This document shows, in pieces, positions 10,963 through 22,867 of a stretch of DNA of 64,000 nt. Position 1 is the stretch's first letter. Every line of letters begins with the position of its first letter. The notes below the pieces were generated by a model. That model made no database searches, had not been told where the DNA came from, and was given only the letters and a program-made list of their open reading frames with translations. The translations under genes were made by a program, and so were the position numbers. The stretch is from Apodospora peruviana (taxonomy: Eukaryota; Ascomycota; Sordariomycetes; Sordariales; Lasiosphaeriaceae), in NCBI GenBank assembly GCA_033439685.1, contig JAUEDM010000003.1, forward strand, positions 4,184,001-4,248,000. Reading direction: 5' to 3'.

Positions 10963-11353
10963 ACTGCCCCTTTCGAGTGTTAACCCTTGACGTCAACGGA
11001 TGCAGTGCTGTGGCACAGCCCCTTGATCGAACATTTCCAACGCTTCTGTCCCAGTGGTCGGGTTTCTGCCAATCGCATTGCTCTGGTGAATACGGCCTCC
11101 GGGGCTGGGGTTGATCCCGCCGTGGCTGTGGCACATGCTGGCCAACGGTGGTTGCGACCTGCACTTTAGGCACTCATCCAGGCTTTCTTTGCCCAAGGGC
11201 GGTGTAACAGGCTCAAATGATAAAGAGAACCCCGTGCTTGCTTTTGACTTTGTGGTTGTTCCTCCAACTTGCACCTAAACTTCACAGTATATCACCAAAA
11301 GCGAGCCCATACCACGACAACGACATATATCCTTACCAGCAGGTAGAGCCAAA

Positions 11354-12107
11354 ATGCCTCAAACCCCAAGCATTATCACCACCAGCAAGGAGAGTTTCGT
11401 CAGCTCCTCTTCCACCGCCACCGAATCTCCCCAACACGAAAATCACACCCAGCCCACGACAACAACAACAACAACAACGCCAACTCCAAACACCAGCACT
11501 CCTTCATCAATCTGCAACACCCACCTCAGTTACCCGCCCACTCACCCCAGTAGAACCCTCTACCTCACCATCCGGAGCATAAGCATCTTCCTCGACCTCT
11601 CCCAGATTGCATTGGCCGCCGTCGCCACAGCCTGGCTCAACCACAAAAAATGGATGGATGCCTCTCTGTCACCGGCGGTCTCGTCCTTCTTCTGGTGTTT
11701 CATCGACGTGCTCAGCGTCGTGCGGTGGCATAGACGTGCACACCACCTCGCGCGGGCCATCTACGACGCCGTCTTGAGCATTGGTTTTGCCATCGCGGCT
11801 GGGTTTTTGGTTGCCTTGGCGTGGGGTGCTATCAACAGCGACGGGAATATCAAGGATGCAAGAGATACGGGCGTTGGGGTTGGATTGTTGTGCTGTATGC
11901 TTTCTCAGGTGTAAGTTCCCTTCCTTGGGCCAAACGAAGATGGAATGTGTTGGTTGTAATTGGAACAGGGGATGGTGTTAACTAACGTGGCTGGTATTAC
12001 TCAGCTTATTGCACGCGTTCGTGGCCTACGGCGGAATCAGGGATACGGTTGATACTCGTCGGGCGGTTCGGTTCCAGCGAGAGGTGGGTGTGACGTCGTT
12101 GGCTTGA
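11354..12107 (+). CDS. Four-helix integral membrane protein, two exons
   Basis: Model: join(11354..11910,12005..12107), 219 aa. The 94-bp intron has GTAAGT, a perfect CTAAC branch site near its end and TCAG; the join reads LLCCMLSQV-LLHAFVAYGG. The N-terminal about 70 residues are low-complexity Ser/Thr/Pro with a Thr run encoded by (aca/acg) repeats. Four hydrophobic segments follow: LTIRSISIFLDLSQIALAAV, VSSFFWCFIDVLSVVRW, DAVLSIGFAIAAGFLVALAW and VGVGLLCCMLSQVLLHAFVA. The layout (four helices with a short cytoplasmic tail) is common among unnamed fungal plasma-membrane proteins. Function unknown. It sits between the gypsy element and the DUF3433-like pseudogene but looks intact. Confidence 0.75.
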
Positions 12108-12942
12108 GTACACGGTGCGCGGGATGTTGTTTAGTTGTTGTGAAGATCGAGGTATTTTTCAACCTTTATTTTTTTTACGGATTACATCGGTTCCTACCTA
12201 CAAAAAGACTGTCGTTTCGATACCGTTATTTTAAGTATACTTTTGTTTTATCGGTACGTAGCAAGGGCGCGGGTAAATTGCGGAACACAATGCCGGGACT
12301 ATCAAGGCATCCCAGTGTCCACCAGCTCTCAGCTGGTGAGATGAGATAACAGGGACATGTAGGTTAGATTATAATACGTGTGACAGATTGCATCCTATAT
12401 TACCGCAACAGTTTGCTGAAATGAACAATTAACTGTTATCGAGTCGGAATGGCTGTACGGTAGTACCGTGTAATATATCTTGGATTGGGGGCGAAGGCAG
12501 ACTGGCTACACCGAGCGGCCAATTCGCCTCGGGCATGTGTGCTGATGCAGGAAATCCGTGGTAGTAGCTAGTAAGTCTGGATCGTACAGGCTTATCTAGT
12601 TGAATTCCAAGGTCTAGAGCCAACTCTAGTACCTCACTTCTTTTGCGGGGTCATGTGCCTACAGTATTGACCCAATGACGAGCTGGCAGTTAAGCTTTGT
12701 GCGACTGAAGCAGTATTAATGTAGAGGTAATACTGGGCAGCCCCTGACCTTCTTCAAGGATCTGTTTCCTACACACTGAATTAACCACTTTCTGTGCGTT
12801 GAATTTGACACAATCCAACCGTTCTCGAGATCTCTCAACCGTATTATTTTTATTTTTTTTCACTGACCATGGTAAGAGAATCTCCTGCCAGTTTGGGGGC
12901 AAATTCGAAGTCTAAACCCAAGCACCCAAGCTGATGTTATAG
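12108..12942. other. Intergenic, nothing seen
   Basis: AT-rich stretch of about 830 bp. A pyrimidine-rich region near 12845-12865 precedes the next gene. No ORF or repeat of note. Confidence 0.5.
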
Positions 12943-15900
12943 ATGTCTACGGCTGTTTCTCCATCCCCGTTCGTCTCGGATGATGTCGCAAGCCACGGAA
13001 ATGCTCTATCTGCATCACCCAGACATGACGGACATGCTTCTAGCACGTTGGAGAGCGTCGTGAAAAATGGAGGAGTGAAGCTCCAGGAGCAGGAGCAGGA
13101 GCAGAAGGATGAGGCCACTGGCAGTCATCTGTCTGACGATACCCCGGACATCTGGTATCCACTTTCCCTCCAGAAACGCACCATCCATGTATTCATAGGG
13201 ATCTTTGCCGCTCTTCTCACTTCAGTCGAGGCTATATTCATTGTCTCCGAAAGATGCCAAGGTCTTACAACACCGTCTTCCAGTGCAGCCCTGCATTACA
13301 CTTGGACCTACGGACCAACGGCTGTCATGAGCTTGACTGCGGTCTTGTGTCATGTGTCGACTATTCACAAAGATCTCCACTCCTTGGATCCGGATGCGGC
13401 ATATGAAAACGGACACCGAGGTGCAAAACGCGCTGCTCTTGGATTAAATATCGCCATTTTCCCTTGTCGTCCTCTTCCGGGTAATCAAGAATAGAGACGT
13501 TCTTGTGGCCACAACTGCGCTCGCATCCTTGTTTCTCACCATCATGATCGTCTTCGCGTCGTCCATGATCCGCCTCGCACCCATTGCGGTTACTGTCCCG
13601 GTCCAACTGCGGTCCAAGTTTGTCAACGATCCTTCGCGGCTCGGTGGCCCCGGGGTAATGCCAATGTATAACGCAATAGGCCTTAAGCGATATCATCTGG
13701 AATACCCCCACGGAGTCTCCGAGCAATTTGTGTATCAGACCTTCGACCCTACCCCCGATTCAACCTCGGAGCTGCGTGTTATGGTAGACGGTGTCTCCAC
13801 AGAGCTAGACTGTCACGCAACATCGGTTGCTGGGTTCAGGTACAAAATCGCACGTGATATATACATGATTCGCTCCGTCAACGCGACATTTGATTTTGGA
13901 TTACCGGGTTGTGATATGCTGAACCAAACCTTCTCATTCAAAGCCGAGCTCCATCAAGTGCCGGTGGACTCCAGTGGGACAAGTACCAGGATGGAAAGCG
14001 TTTATTATTACATGTACGATATCGACACCACTATTGTTCGTGTTTTTGAGAGGAGAATGCCAACAGCGACTTGAAGAGGACTGCAACTTCCACCCTCTCG
14101 ACTCTCAGCGACTATTATTGGTCGGTGCGGACTTTCTGATAGTCGAGAGCGGTAGTACTTCTAGCGCCGAGAGCATCGGAGTGGACCGAGTCACAAACAT
14201 GACTCTCCAGAGGAGTCAGCAGTTAGTCTGCAAGCCCAGATATACGATAAGCAGTGTCGACATCGTTCGAGATGCTGCAGCAAAGCAAGATGGTATCTCG
14301 CTCACTGGCACGCCCCAGGCAATGACGACCACGCCGGTTCACACCTGGGATATTGTTAGTGCTTTCTATGGAGTGTTCTAATTCGAGAGCAGCCATTTTG
14401 GTACCATGAGCACCCTTAGCGACACTGTCGAGTCCATTGAGCTTGCAAACATCGACATAGGCCACGCAGTGGCCATGGACATGATCAGTATAGAAGTACT
14501 TGGGCTCGGCCAGCCTAAGTACACGGATACCAAATCACTCTTCAACTCTACCGCATTGGCATTGTCCTTGCAAACATACTACCATATTCACACGTCATTT
14601 ATGGTACAGGGTAAGCTGATGGAGCCGATCTGGGAGGGTTCTCATGTGGGCTATGGAAAGTTCCAGCATAATCGGCTCGTCAGTCAGCCTCTGGCATCCA
14701 CGGTAGTGGCCCTCTTGAGCCTGCTCTCATTGCGGCTCTATGCGTGGGACTATTAGCACTTCCCAGCAAGTTTGCGTTGGCGGCTGATCCGAGGACCATT
14801 ATCGGCTCGAATATCTTGGCCAACCGTTTCTCCAACGGATTCCCCAAGGGGCTCGGAGGCTCGAAACCTACGGAATTGAGAAATGGTGTTCATTGCTATC
14901 CTCGAAAGGTCGCAACAGGAGAGGCGCGGGGCTCCCTTCAGAGCGACAAGGGCACTCATCGTAGCCACGGCGACAAGGTCAACAATGATACTTCAGACTC
15001 CGGCCATATTCGCAAGAGAACCAACCACCAACCCTTCAGCTTGCGCACTTGGTCGCGCTCCTCGGTCTGTGGCATCGTCGCCGGCGTCATTATTCTGCTG
15101 GAAATCCTACTTCAGGAATCACAGCGAAATAATAATGACGGGATCGGCACGGCATCAAATGTAACATATCTACACTACCTCTGGACACTATTACCACCAC
15201 TGGGATCAAGTCTCATCAGCATATTCTTTTCATCATTGGACTCGGAGTTGCGGACCTTTGTACCGTTCTATGCGATGCGCAACGGCCCCTCCCCGGCTGG
15301 ACAATCAGTAAACCTGAACCTGCGAGGCCTCCTCGGTGCGCATACGCTCTACCGGCAGTTCAAAACACGGCACTTCCCTGCCGCCATGGCAACAGTAGCC
15401 GCCATGATTGCCGGCCTTCTTGCCATTGCTTCGACGTCAATCTTCTTCGAAGAGGACCGGCCGCAAGTGTCAGAACAACATCTCAGGCTTGTGGGGTCTT
15501 TCACTTCGGCCATGTACAGTGAGGAGTATTATTGGGTGTATGATGGGGGTCGTGTACCGTCTGGTATGGGCGAGCTTGGAATCATATCGACGCTAATGTT
15601 GCAGAGCAATCTATCAGCTCCCGCTTTCACGTATCAGAATTTGGCCTTTCCGGTCCTGGCTCTGGATGCCAGGTTCACCACCCCACAACTGAACTCGTCC
15701 GAAATGGAGACACATGCAGTCATGCCGGCTCTAAGGGGAGGTATGGTCTGCCGTCAGCACCTGCGGGGCGAGATACTTGCCGATATCCTACACTCCACCC
15801 ACACCCCAAAGGTCAGCTTCCGAACCCCGGACAGCCCATGGCCTGTCGGCGACACGAGTAGAATTAACGTCACCGACCAAATTACTACCAGGGTTCGGTC

Positions 15901-17341
15901 TCAGCATATGCATTGAGTTGCAACGCTTCAATAGAATCTGTCGACGTGGAGGCCGTGTTTCTCGGGGACGAGCTTGCCATCCATCCCAATCACCTGCCCA
16001 GAGCCAGAGAAGAAACCGTCTGTCAGATGGAAAGGATGCCTGTCAGAAAGGAATGCTGAGTGTGGTCACCTAGAGGTCAGTGGATCTAGGCAAAGGATCT
16101 AGTCAGAAGATCGAGGCAAAGGAATTAGGGAAAACCCAAGGGACTAGGGAAAGGCCCAAAGGAGCTGGCGCAGCCAGCTCAACCAGGTTGAACTATCAAG
16201 ACCTACGAGTAGATTTGCCACTATAAACGAGTATATGAACTAGGAATCTAGCCTCCCTAGATTCTGGGGAAGAGGAAAAAGACAATCACACAGTTGCAAT
16301 TCCCATCAACTCCACAGAATCCAGTGTGCAGTACTCCTGACACCGTCCAGCCGGTGTTGCCCGCAGCGGATTCCATTGAAAACTTCGGAACGAGCGGCGA
16401 CGATTATTTTTACTCGCGCGGCGTGAAGGTTCCGGGAGCCATCGTAGATACCTTCTTCGCCGTCCTCACCACTTCTCCGTATGGTGTACCGCTCTCGGAC
16501 CTAGCAGACCCAGCAGCCACAGGGACTGTGATAGACACCATAAAATTTCAACACGGCATCGTAATGGCGCAGGCGCTTAGTTCCACAGCTCAAATTACTT
16601 TGAACGACGACGTGAACCGCGGTTCCAAGGCCATCGCGAATGACACGGGGGTCTTCGACCGGACAGGCCAGGGGGTTCTCAACATCATAACATAGCCAGC
16701 CACCGTTGTCCTTGGCACACTCAATGCTACCGAATCTCCCTCAAAGGATAAGAGTACCGCGACTACTACGAATGGTTCTTCAGGACCCCGTCGACGCGTC
16801 ATCCAAGACCCGACAGTTACTCGGGTCATGCAAGGTCTGCTTGGCGCCACGCTCCTGTGTTCCCTCCTCAGCTGGGCACTGGCACAGCACACGGCGGTTC
16901 TAACCCGGCCTCCTACGAACATCGCGAGCGTGCTTGCGCTGGCTAATTGACGGAAATATCTATGACGTTGGCGATGGTGACAAATTGGTGGGGAAAGCAG
17001 GACCACTTCATAGCCGCAAGGGTGGTGGTGCTTCGACTATTTCTGGTACCACTTACAAGGTTGCTGCAGGAAGGAATGGCGACAAGATTGGCGAGCAGGC
17101 AGAAACGGGCGAGAAAGGGTATGGTTTCTGGTTAGGAACGCGAAGCCCAAGCCCTCGGTCGGAGTTGACAACAGCGCGAAGAGTCTCGGACGCCGAAGGG
17201 CTTACTACGGATGGCGACGGTGAAGCCCAGGAGCTCGGAGACTGTGGCGGTGAGAACGGGGAGAACAAGGCTCGATTCGGGATATGGGTTATTGAGTGTA
17301 ACGAGATCGTAGAAATAGGTACGAAAGGGAGAAGCGGATAG
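12943..17341 (+). pseudogene. DUF3433-like membrane protein, frameshifted and split by a solo LTR
   Basis: Open segments 12943-13494, 13505-14074, 13974-14381, 14406-14756, 14744-15916, 16343-16695 and 16696-16950 read as one long protein in changing frames. The N-terminus is Ser-rich, then IWYPLSLQKRTIHVFIGIFA and HYTWTYGPTAV match the membrane-entry pattern of fungal DUF3433-type proteins, which have two such repeats: a second copy (LRTWSRSSVCGIVAGVIILL ... YLHYLWTLLPPLG) begins near 15040. A long luminal segment and a last helix (GLLGATLLCSLLSWALA, near 16829-16880) precede a charged tail. Frames change near 13.49, 14.06, 14.39 and 14.75 kb, TAG occurs at 16693, and the coding sequence is interrupted at 16021-16342 by a solo LTR. 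Removing the LTR and one target copy leaves an open junction, so the insertion hit coding DNA. The biological role of the family is unknown. Confidence 0.75.
16021..16342 (+). repeat. Solo LTR with 5-bp target duplication CCGTC
   Basis: The 322-bp element starts TGTCAG and ends CTGACA and is flanked on both sides by CCGTC (16016-16020 and 16343-16347). It is closely similar over its whole length to the element at 31838-32138. A TATA-like ctataaacgag lies about two-thirds along, as in LTR promoters. Full element loss by LTR-LTR recombination explains the solo state. Confidence 0.92.
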
Positions 17342-17362
17342 GTAAGGTACCTATCCTCATAA

Positions 17363-18775
17363 CTAGTCCAGCCACTTCTCTTCTACTACTTCCAATGCCT
17401 GGACGTTGCCCTTTGGAAGCAACTCGCAGTGAAATTCAATCCGCCACAAGGTTCCCCCTGAAAGCACCCTCGGGTCGCTCGCACAGGTCAAACTAAACAA
17501 GACCAGGCCGACGAGATCTGTTATGGGAATATTAACCAAAGTCCTGGATATCCTGGGGATCTCGCAGTGTTGAAGCGCTTGCTCGATTTTGGCAAGGTAA
17601 TCATTGTGGTAAACGAGAGCCCGGAGCTCCGACTGGAGCGTTGTCAGGGCGCGCGCGTGTGTCTGGTGATCGACGAGACTGCACTTCGGAGACGAGTAGC
17701 CGAATCCCCAGTCAGTTGCGAAAAGGACAACGTCAAAGAAAGTCTGCTGAGCACTGGAAGATTCCGACCCCCATTGATCTCGGGCGAGGGCGGCTGTACG
17801 GCCCCGTAGTCTCAACATAGCCGAGGGCTGAAGAACTGTTGCAGTTGTGAAGAATACTTCATCTTGCAGGTCGAAACCACTGGATGACCAGGCGTCGTAG
17901 AATTGTCCCCAGAATGGGCGCTTTACCTGGATGACGTCGTGCCTTGTTCGCCTTGTAAGCGACCAGATGTCGGAAACACTCCCGGACTTGCTCCAGCGTG
18001 TCCCAAGCAAAAGGAGGTCAGTGATTAGATATCGCACCTCGGTCACTGAGCCCATAGATACGGTTAGGTGTGCCTCACTGGTCCAGCTCGACTGGTACTG
18101 TGAATAACCGTTCGGGTCAACCCGAAGAAACTGGTCGGGACCACATTTCCTGAGACTTATGCCCACCGCGTCATCAAGTGATCCATTGTAGCAGTCGAGA
18201 CGTAAAACATATCCGCAATATCTGTCCTGGCTCGCCATATTCTCTTCGTAAAATAGCGGCCATTGAATCTTGATCCCAGCGTGCGTTAGCACGAACTCAT
18301 GATGATTTCTTTGACGAAACTTGTCAATCGATCCACACGTGGCAAACCACCGGGGGGACTCGGCAAGCACTCCGCAAACTAGCTCATCACCTGAGTGACC
18401 CCCATATTCTTGTTCGGCCATCTTTCGAGGATGCACCCTCCAAGCGAGGCTACTCAGGTCAGGTGTGGACCTAAAAATTTCACCCTGCAGACGCCGAAAG
18501 GCCTTGTTTCCCTCGCCGTAGAGCAGGGGCATATTGACGTCGAAGATTCCAAGTAAACAATATGCTGTATCTTCAACGCGCGTTGTTTCTCGAGATGCCG
18601 TCCAGCTCATCTTCTGTGCGACGGCCACATAACGGAAAGGAAGGGCATGGATGAGAACATCGTGACCGATACCCGTAATAATCCGCAGCTCATCAATCAA
18701 TCCTGTCTTGGTACCGAGTTGGGCCCAATCCTGATTGAAGAATATCAGATCCCTGGGCGCAATGAGTTCCTGCAT
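17363..18775 (-). CDS. HET-domain protein lacking its N-terminal half
   Basis: The 470-aa frame begins MQELIAPRDLIFFNQDW, which is the middle of a heterokaryon-incompatibility (HET) domain: normal family members have about 150-200 residues before this point, ending in GWTLQELIAP. What follows is typical of HET proteins: VAQKMSWTASRETTRVEDTA, YCLLGIFDVNMPLLYGEGNK and AFRRLQGEI. The remaining about 320 residues are the less conserved C-terminal region. HET proteins trigger cell death on fusion with unlike strains. Upstream on the minus strand, a GTGAGT (about 18892) and an ATGCAG just before the GAACTC codons could be splice sites, but the upstream frame does not read as a HET N-terminus. I infer a 5'-truncated, probably inactive gene, although the remaining frame is fully open. 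Confidence 0.75.
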   Translation of the reverse strand: MQELIAPRDLIFFNQDWAQLGTKTGLIDELRIITGIGHDVLIHALPFRYVAVAQKMSWTASRETTRVEDTAYCLLGIFDVNMPLLYGEGNKAFRRLQGEIFRSTPDLSSLAWRVHPRKMAEQEYGGHSGDELVCGVLAESPRWFATCGSIDKFRQRNHHEFVLTHAGIKIQWPLFYEENMASQDRYCGYVLRLDCYNGSLDDAVGISLRKCGPDQFLRVDPNGYSQYQSSWTSEAHLTVSMGSVTEVRYLITDLLLLGTRWSKSGSVSDIWSLTRRTRHDVIQVKRPFWGQFYDAWSSSGFDLQDEVFFTTATVLQPSAMLRLRGRTAALARDQWGSESSSAQQTFFDVVLFATDWGFGYSSPKCSLVDHQTHARALTTLQSELRALVYHNDYLAKIEQALQHCEIPRISRTLVNIPITDLVGLVLFSLTCASDPRVLSGGTLWRIEFHCELLPKGNVQALEVVEEKWLD

Positions 18776-19111
18776 AAATCATGTCTCCTTGGTTCAAAGG
18801 ACGTCAAGTTCGATGGGTTGTGCTGCCAAAAATGGAGGATTTTGAACCAAACCAAACGGATAAGATACGAGAAAACGGATGGTACTCACGTTTTGGCCAT
18901 CCGTAATGAAACGCCGTTCGCAAACAAAGGGGAAGATTTTCACCAATCAAATATCCCTCCTCAGCGGCGCGCTTAACTGTATTTAGTATCAAGCAGAAGG
19001 CGACTTGGCGTGTCTCGTCTGCGCCTAATTGGCGGTGACGGTGCTGTTGATATGCCGGAGTTCCATTAGATTCCAGCATGGAAATACCGGGTCAGGTGTC
19101 AGTGTCTCCGA

Positions 19112-19444
19112 ATGTCCAAAAAAAATGCACCATACCGGCCAGCTCTCTCTGGACTGCAGCTCGACGAATCTGACCAACACAGCCAGGCAACCTCGATCGC
19201 GACATCAAGGCAGAGCTTCACACCAGTAGGACAGACAGAATTCCTATACATCTTCAAGCATAAGGAGTTGGAGAGCCGTCCGTCAACAAGGAAGTTCATC
19301 GCTTTGGAACCATGGTCGTGCCAGCTGTATGCCGCGAAGAGGTACATGCTTCGCGACCGAGAGATGCTAGAACGACGCTTGAAGCTTCTTGATAAATTGC
19401 CAGTAAGGAAATCGCACCTCTTAAAAATATGTATTGCTAATTAA
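19112..19444 (+). CDS. Small hypothetical ORF of doubtful status
   Basis: A 110-aa open frame (MSKKNAPYRPAL...) with a charged, helix-prone C-terminal half (KRYMLRDREMLERRLKLLDK). I do not recognise it, it has no signal peptide or membrane segment, and it lies between a truncated HET gene and a repeat field. It may be a fragment of a larger gene or a chance frame. Confidence 0.2.
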   Translation: MSKKNAPYRPALSGLQLDESDQHSQATSIATSRQSFTPVGQTEFLYIFKHKELESRPSTRKFIALEPWSCQLYAAKRYMLRDREMLERRLKLLDKLPVRKSHLLKICIAN

Positions 19445-19499
19445 TAGGTTTTCGGTCCCTTTATACCCGATGAGCAGCTACGGAAGCAAGGGAAATGAC

Positions 19500-20684
19500 T
19501 CTACCTCTCACCCTAATGGGGCAGGCGGTAAGTAAATGGGGCAGGCGATAGGTGAATAAGGCAAACGGGGACAAAATACTGGGAAGGTGTGGTGAGTGAA
19601 TAGGGGAGACGGTAAGTGAATGAGGCAGGCGGTGAATTCATCTTGAAATCAGTGAGTCGGCTAATTACCGTGTGTGAGTAAAATGATTAGGGTAGACGGT
19701 GAGTGGGCTGCGGAGCGGGGAGACAAGCCACGACTGAAAATGATGTAAGCGGTGACGAGAAATAAGGTGGGTGGTGAGAAGATAAAAGACGAAGAATACA
19801 GTGGCCTAATTAGATATGGGGTTTTACCAGAAATGTAATTCAAGCACATAGTCCACCGCCTGCCTAATCTGCTCACTGCCTACCTACTAAGTGCTCTCTT
19901 CAGTTTCGTATATACTTTTGATGTATTTGATACTCTCACCAGGAAGCGCAATCATATCCGGGAGTGCAAGCCAGATGTGTAGCATTCCTTGGCAAGAGTC
20001 AGTCTTGAGCCTCACGTTCCGATAATTACCACACTATATCCTAGCATTATTTTACCATTGTTTACCCTTCCCATAAATATTTTAACACCAAGCTTATTAT
20101 ATAAGCTATGGAAGATCCTCTGATTCTATGCTCAAGATGTGACGAGCTGACTGCTATAGAAGCGGGTCAGGTGCTGGCACCCTAACCCTGGAAGGTCTCC
20201 GACGCGACTCATTCTTCCTTTCTCCTCTCCTCTTCAGAGTAGAATCTTCGTTCGTAGAGCCAATTGAACAGCTATCACGCTTTGAACCGCTGGCCGTGAC
20301 ATAAGGGACAGAAGCTGTAAAGAAGAGCGTATCTACCGCTTAAACGGTAAATTCTGCGCCCCATGTTCGTTTACCAGCGGTAACAGATGGATGAATAGGG
20401 CAAGCGGTGGGTGAATAAAGGAGACGGTGAGTGGTTCAGGCAGGCAATGAGTGAATGGGGCAGGCGGCGAGTGGGCAACAGCTTATCTTGGAAACAGGAA
20501 AGTCAGCTCAAAGCCTTAGGCGGTGACGATAAGCACTTCACCGCTTGCCTAATTGTAAGTTAAATGTATAAACGGTGGGTGAATAAGTCCTCACCGCCTG
20601 CCTTATCTATCCTCATCGCCTACATCATTTTAGTCGTACCTTGTCTTCCCGCTCCAATGCTCACTCACCGCTTACCCCAATCAT
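19500..20684. repeat. Field of dispersed short GGCAGGCGGTGAGTGAAT-like repeats
   Basis: About 15 imperfect copies of a short motif built on ggcaggcggt(g/a)agtgaat occur in this stretch, with spacing that varies from about 20 to more than 100 bp. Copies near 19517, 19539, 19590, 19614, 19624, 19690, 20400, 20420, 20440 and 20460 read on the plus strand, and copies near 19853, 20540, 20595 and 20662 (caccgcctgcc type) read on the minus strand. The DNA between copies is AT-rich and non-coding. Confidence 0.6.
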
Positions 20685-20926
20685 TTATTATTATTATTCA
20701 TACGCCGTTGTGCCCTTAGGCATGCCGGACCCTCAAACTATTTACTGTACAGGAAAACCGTGCCCTTGCGGGCCGGGTGAAAAACCGGTACCGACACTCA
20801 AGGAAATATTATTATTATTCATACACCGCTGTGCCCTTGGGCGTGTCGGACCTTCAAACTATTTACTGTACAGGAAAACCGTGCCCTTACGGGTCGAGTA
20901 AAAAAACCGGTACCAACAATTGAGAA
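20685..20926 (-). repeat. Tandem duplication (121 bp x 2) of the LINE 3' tail
   Basis: Two copies with period 121 bp (20685-20805 and 20806-20926) share a TTA-repeat start, cata(c/t)(g/a)ccg(t/c)tgtgccctt, actatttactgtacagg and an accggtacc end, differing by scattered transitions. On the minus strand each copy ends in (TAA)n, the usual tail of fungal non-LTR elements, and they lie downstream of the LINE coding region. Confidence 0.75.
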
Positions 20927-21192
20927 AACACATCAGTGACTGAGCCTGTAAATACAAAAGAAGAAGACCTCCTGGCCTTCGATGGAGGGGGTTTCAAACC
21001 ACCGACTCCAGCTCTGGCTTCCTTGCTAGATTGTACATTGGTAATCTTCCCGTATCCATCAGCCAGCTCAGGATCCTTCCCGTTAGTCGTACAGCTGGAG
21101 GATCAATGCCCTGTAAGACAGAGTAGAAATCCCGTCGAGTCCGAAGTTCTGCTCTCTCCCATCGTCATGTCAACGGTGGAGCCAAACACCAT

Positions 21193-22515
21193 ATGACTAG
21201 GTGTTCGACAGTCTCACGACCTTCGCCGCACTCGCAAAATGGTGTTGCAATCCCTGGAACACCCCGTTTGAACAGAAAGTACCGGAGTCCAATAGCACCA
21301 GTTCGAATTTGGTCCAATAGTGAGCTTTGCGCCTTGTTGAGGCCTTCATGTCTCTTGAGTGTTTTGTCTGTGAAGATGGTCTCTTTCTGATGGTCTAGAT
21401 CATCCGCTGGCCTCGTCGTTGCCCGGCCGTTCCGTTCTCTTAACCACCTTTCCCTCCATGCCTCCTCTACCAGCCTGGGGTTGTTCCTGTTTTAGCTGCC
21501 TGTAGAGAGAGGCGATGTAGAGGATAAAGAGGACTGGAGAGAGTGGGGAGCCTTGAGGGACTCCTGCTCGTACCGCTGTCGGGGCAGCTGTTTGGCCGTC
21601 GAAGTAGAGGATAGCTTCCCGGCCGGCCAGCCAGTCCTTTACCCAAAGGACAAGCCACCGCGGAAGTTTCATTTCGCGGAGAGTGGCTAGTAGCCGGATG
21701 TGATTGACAGTGTCAAAGGCTCCTGAAATATCCAGTTGTAGTAGCGAGGCAGTAGCTTTCCGTCTCCACGCTTCTTGCACTTGGGCGACCACTAACCGGA
21801 CCGCCAGCTCGGTCGACCGATGCGCTCTGTTTGCCCGTCTGCTCGTCAGGGATCAAGCCGTTGGCTTCCGCAATCTGTGTCATTTTGTTGGCCACCACTG
21901 ACTTTATTACTTTCGCTAGGGTTGGTAGTAAGGCAATAGGCCTGTATCCTCCAGGTGTCTGTTACACTGCAGGTGTCTTCCCCATCTTTGGTGGAACCGC
22001 CGTCTTTGCTCTCTTGAACCGGCTAGGGAACCATCCCAGTTGCAGGCATCTTGTAGCCAAAATGGCTACTACATTGGCGAGCGGTTTCCCGGATGCCTTC
22101 AAGAGGCCCACAGGGAGCAAGTCTTCGCCCGGTGCTTTCCAGGGGCTGGTTTTCTTTATTGCCTCTGTCACTTCGTTTGGCGTCACCCTCTGGTCCATCC
22201 CGAATCCCGGCTCCCATTCGTCGATGAAAGCGTGGTCTTGGATGTCGGCGAGGTCGGCTGGGGGGTTTGGGAAGTATTTTTTGGCTAGAGCCTCCGCATT
22301 CTCGTTGTGCTCTGCGGCTACTACCTGTCCCGAAGGATATTTAAAGGCTGGCAATTTTGGAGGTTCCGGTGGCCGGAAGCTCTCAAGCCTAGCCCATCTT
22401 TCAAGACTCCACATCTTGTCCGGCTTTTTCGCCTCGCTCGCTTCCTGGACCGCACTCCTCCAGATTCTTGTTCTGGCTTCCTGAATCGTCCTTGAAAGCT
22501 CCTTAGGCCTCTCAT
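21193..22515 (-). pseudogene. LINE reverse transcriptase with C-terminal zinc-finger region
   Basis: Visible blocks on the minus strand: an N-terminal RT region (AEALAKKYFPNPPADLADIQ; RVTPNEVTEAIKKTSPWKAP), a broken finger region, then LLQLDISGAFDTVNHIRLL with the first catalytic Asp and GVPQGSPLSPVLFILYIA. A frame change lies near 21.8-21.96 kb. The FADD box is not visible, and the sequence after about 21400 is short, so part of the palm and thumb is deleted. Near 21190-21240 a C-CG-GRETVEH-like Cys/His motif typical of LINE C-termini remains. Confidence 0.8.
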
Positions 22516-22867
22516 TATGTTCCCCCCGGTAGTATTCCGTGCGGACTTCTCTGGCCAGTCTCTCAGCTCTCCTTGCCTCTCGATTCGCTTGTTCTACCTC
22601 TCGAGTCCACCAAGGAGAACTATAGCCACGATTCTCCTTCCGTGAAGGCGTGCTTTCATCCGCGACCCAGGTCAGTCAGTTAACTAAATCGTCAAAGGCC
22701 TTGCTGAGGCCCTCTACGGTCTTAATCCCGACTGTCAAGCGGTTTGGCTCCGGGTAGATAAGCCCATGGCTTTGTAGAGGATCTTTGACTCTGCCTCTAC
22801 TCTCTTCTTGTCCTTTTTTCCCAGGACCAGCCGGCTGGCTGGGCTGCTCTCGGTCCGTGTCCTTTTC

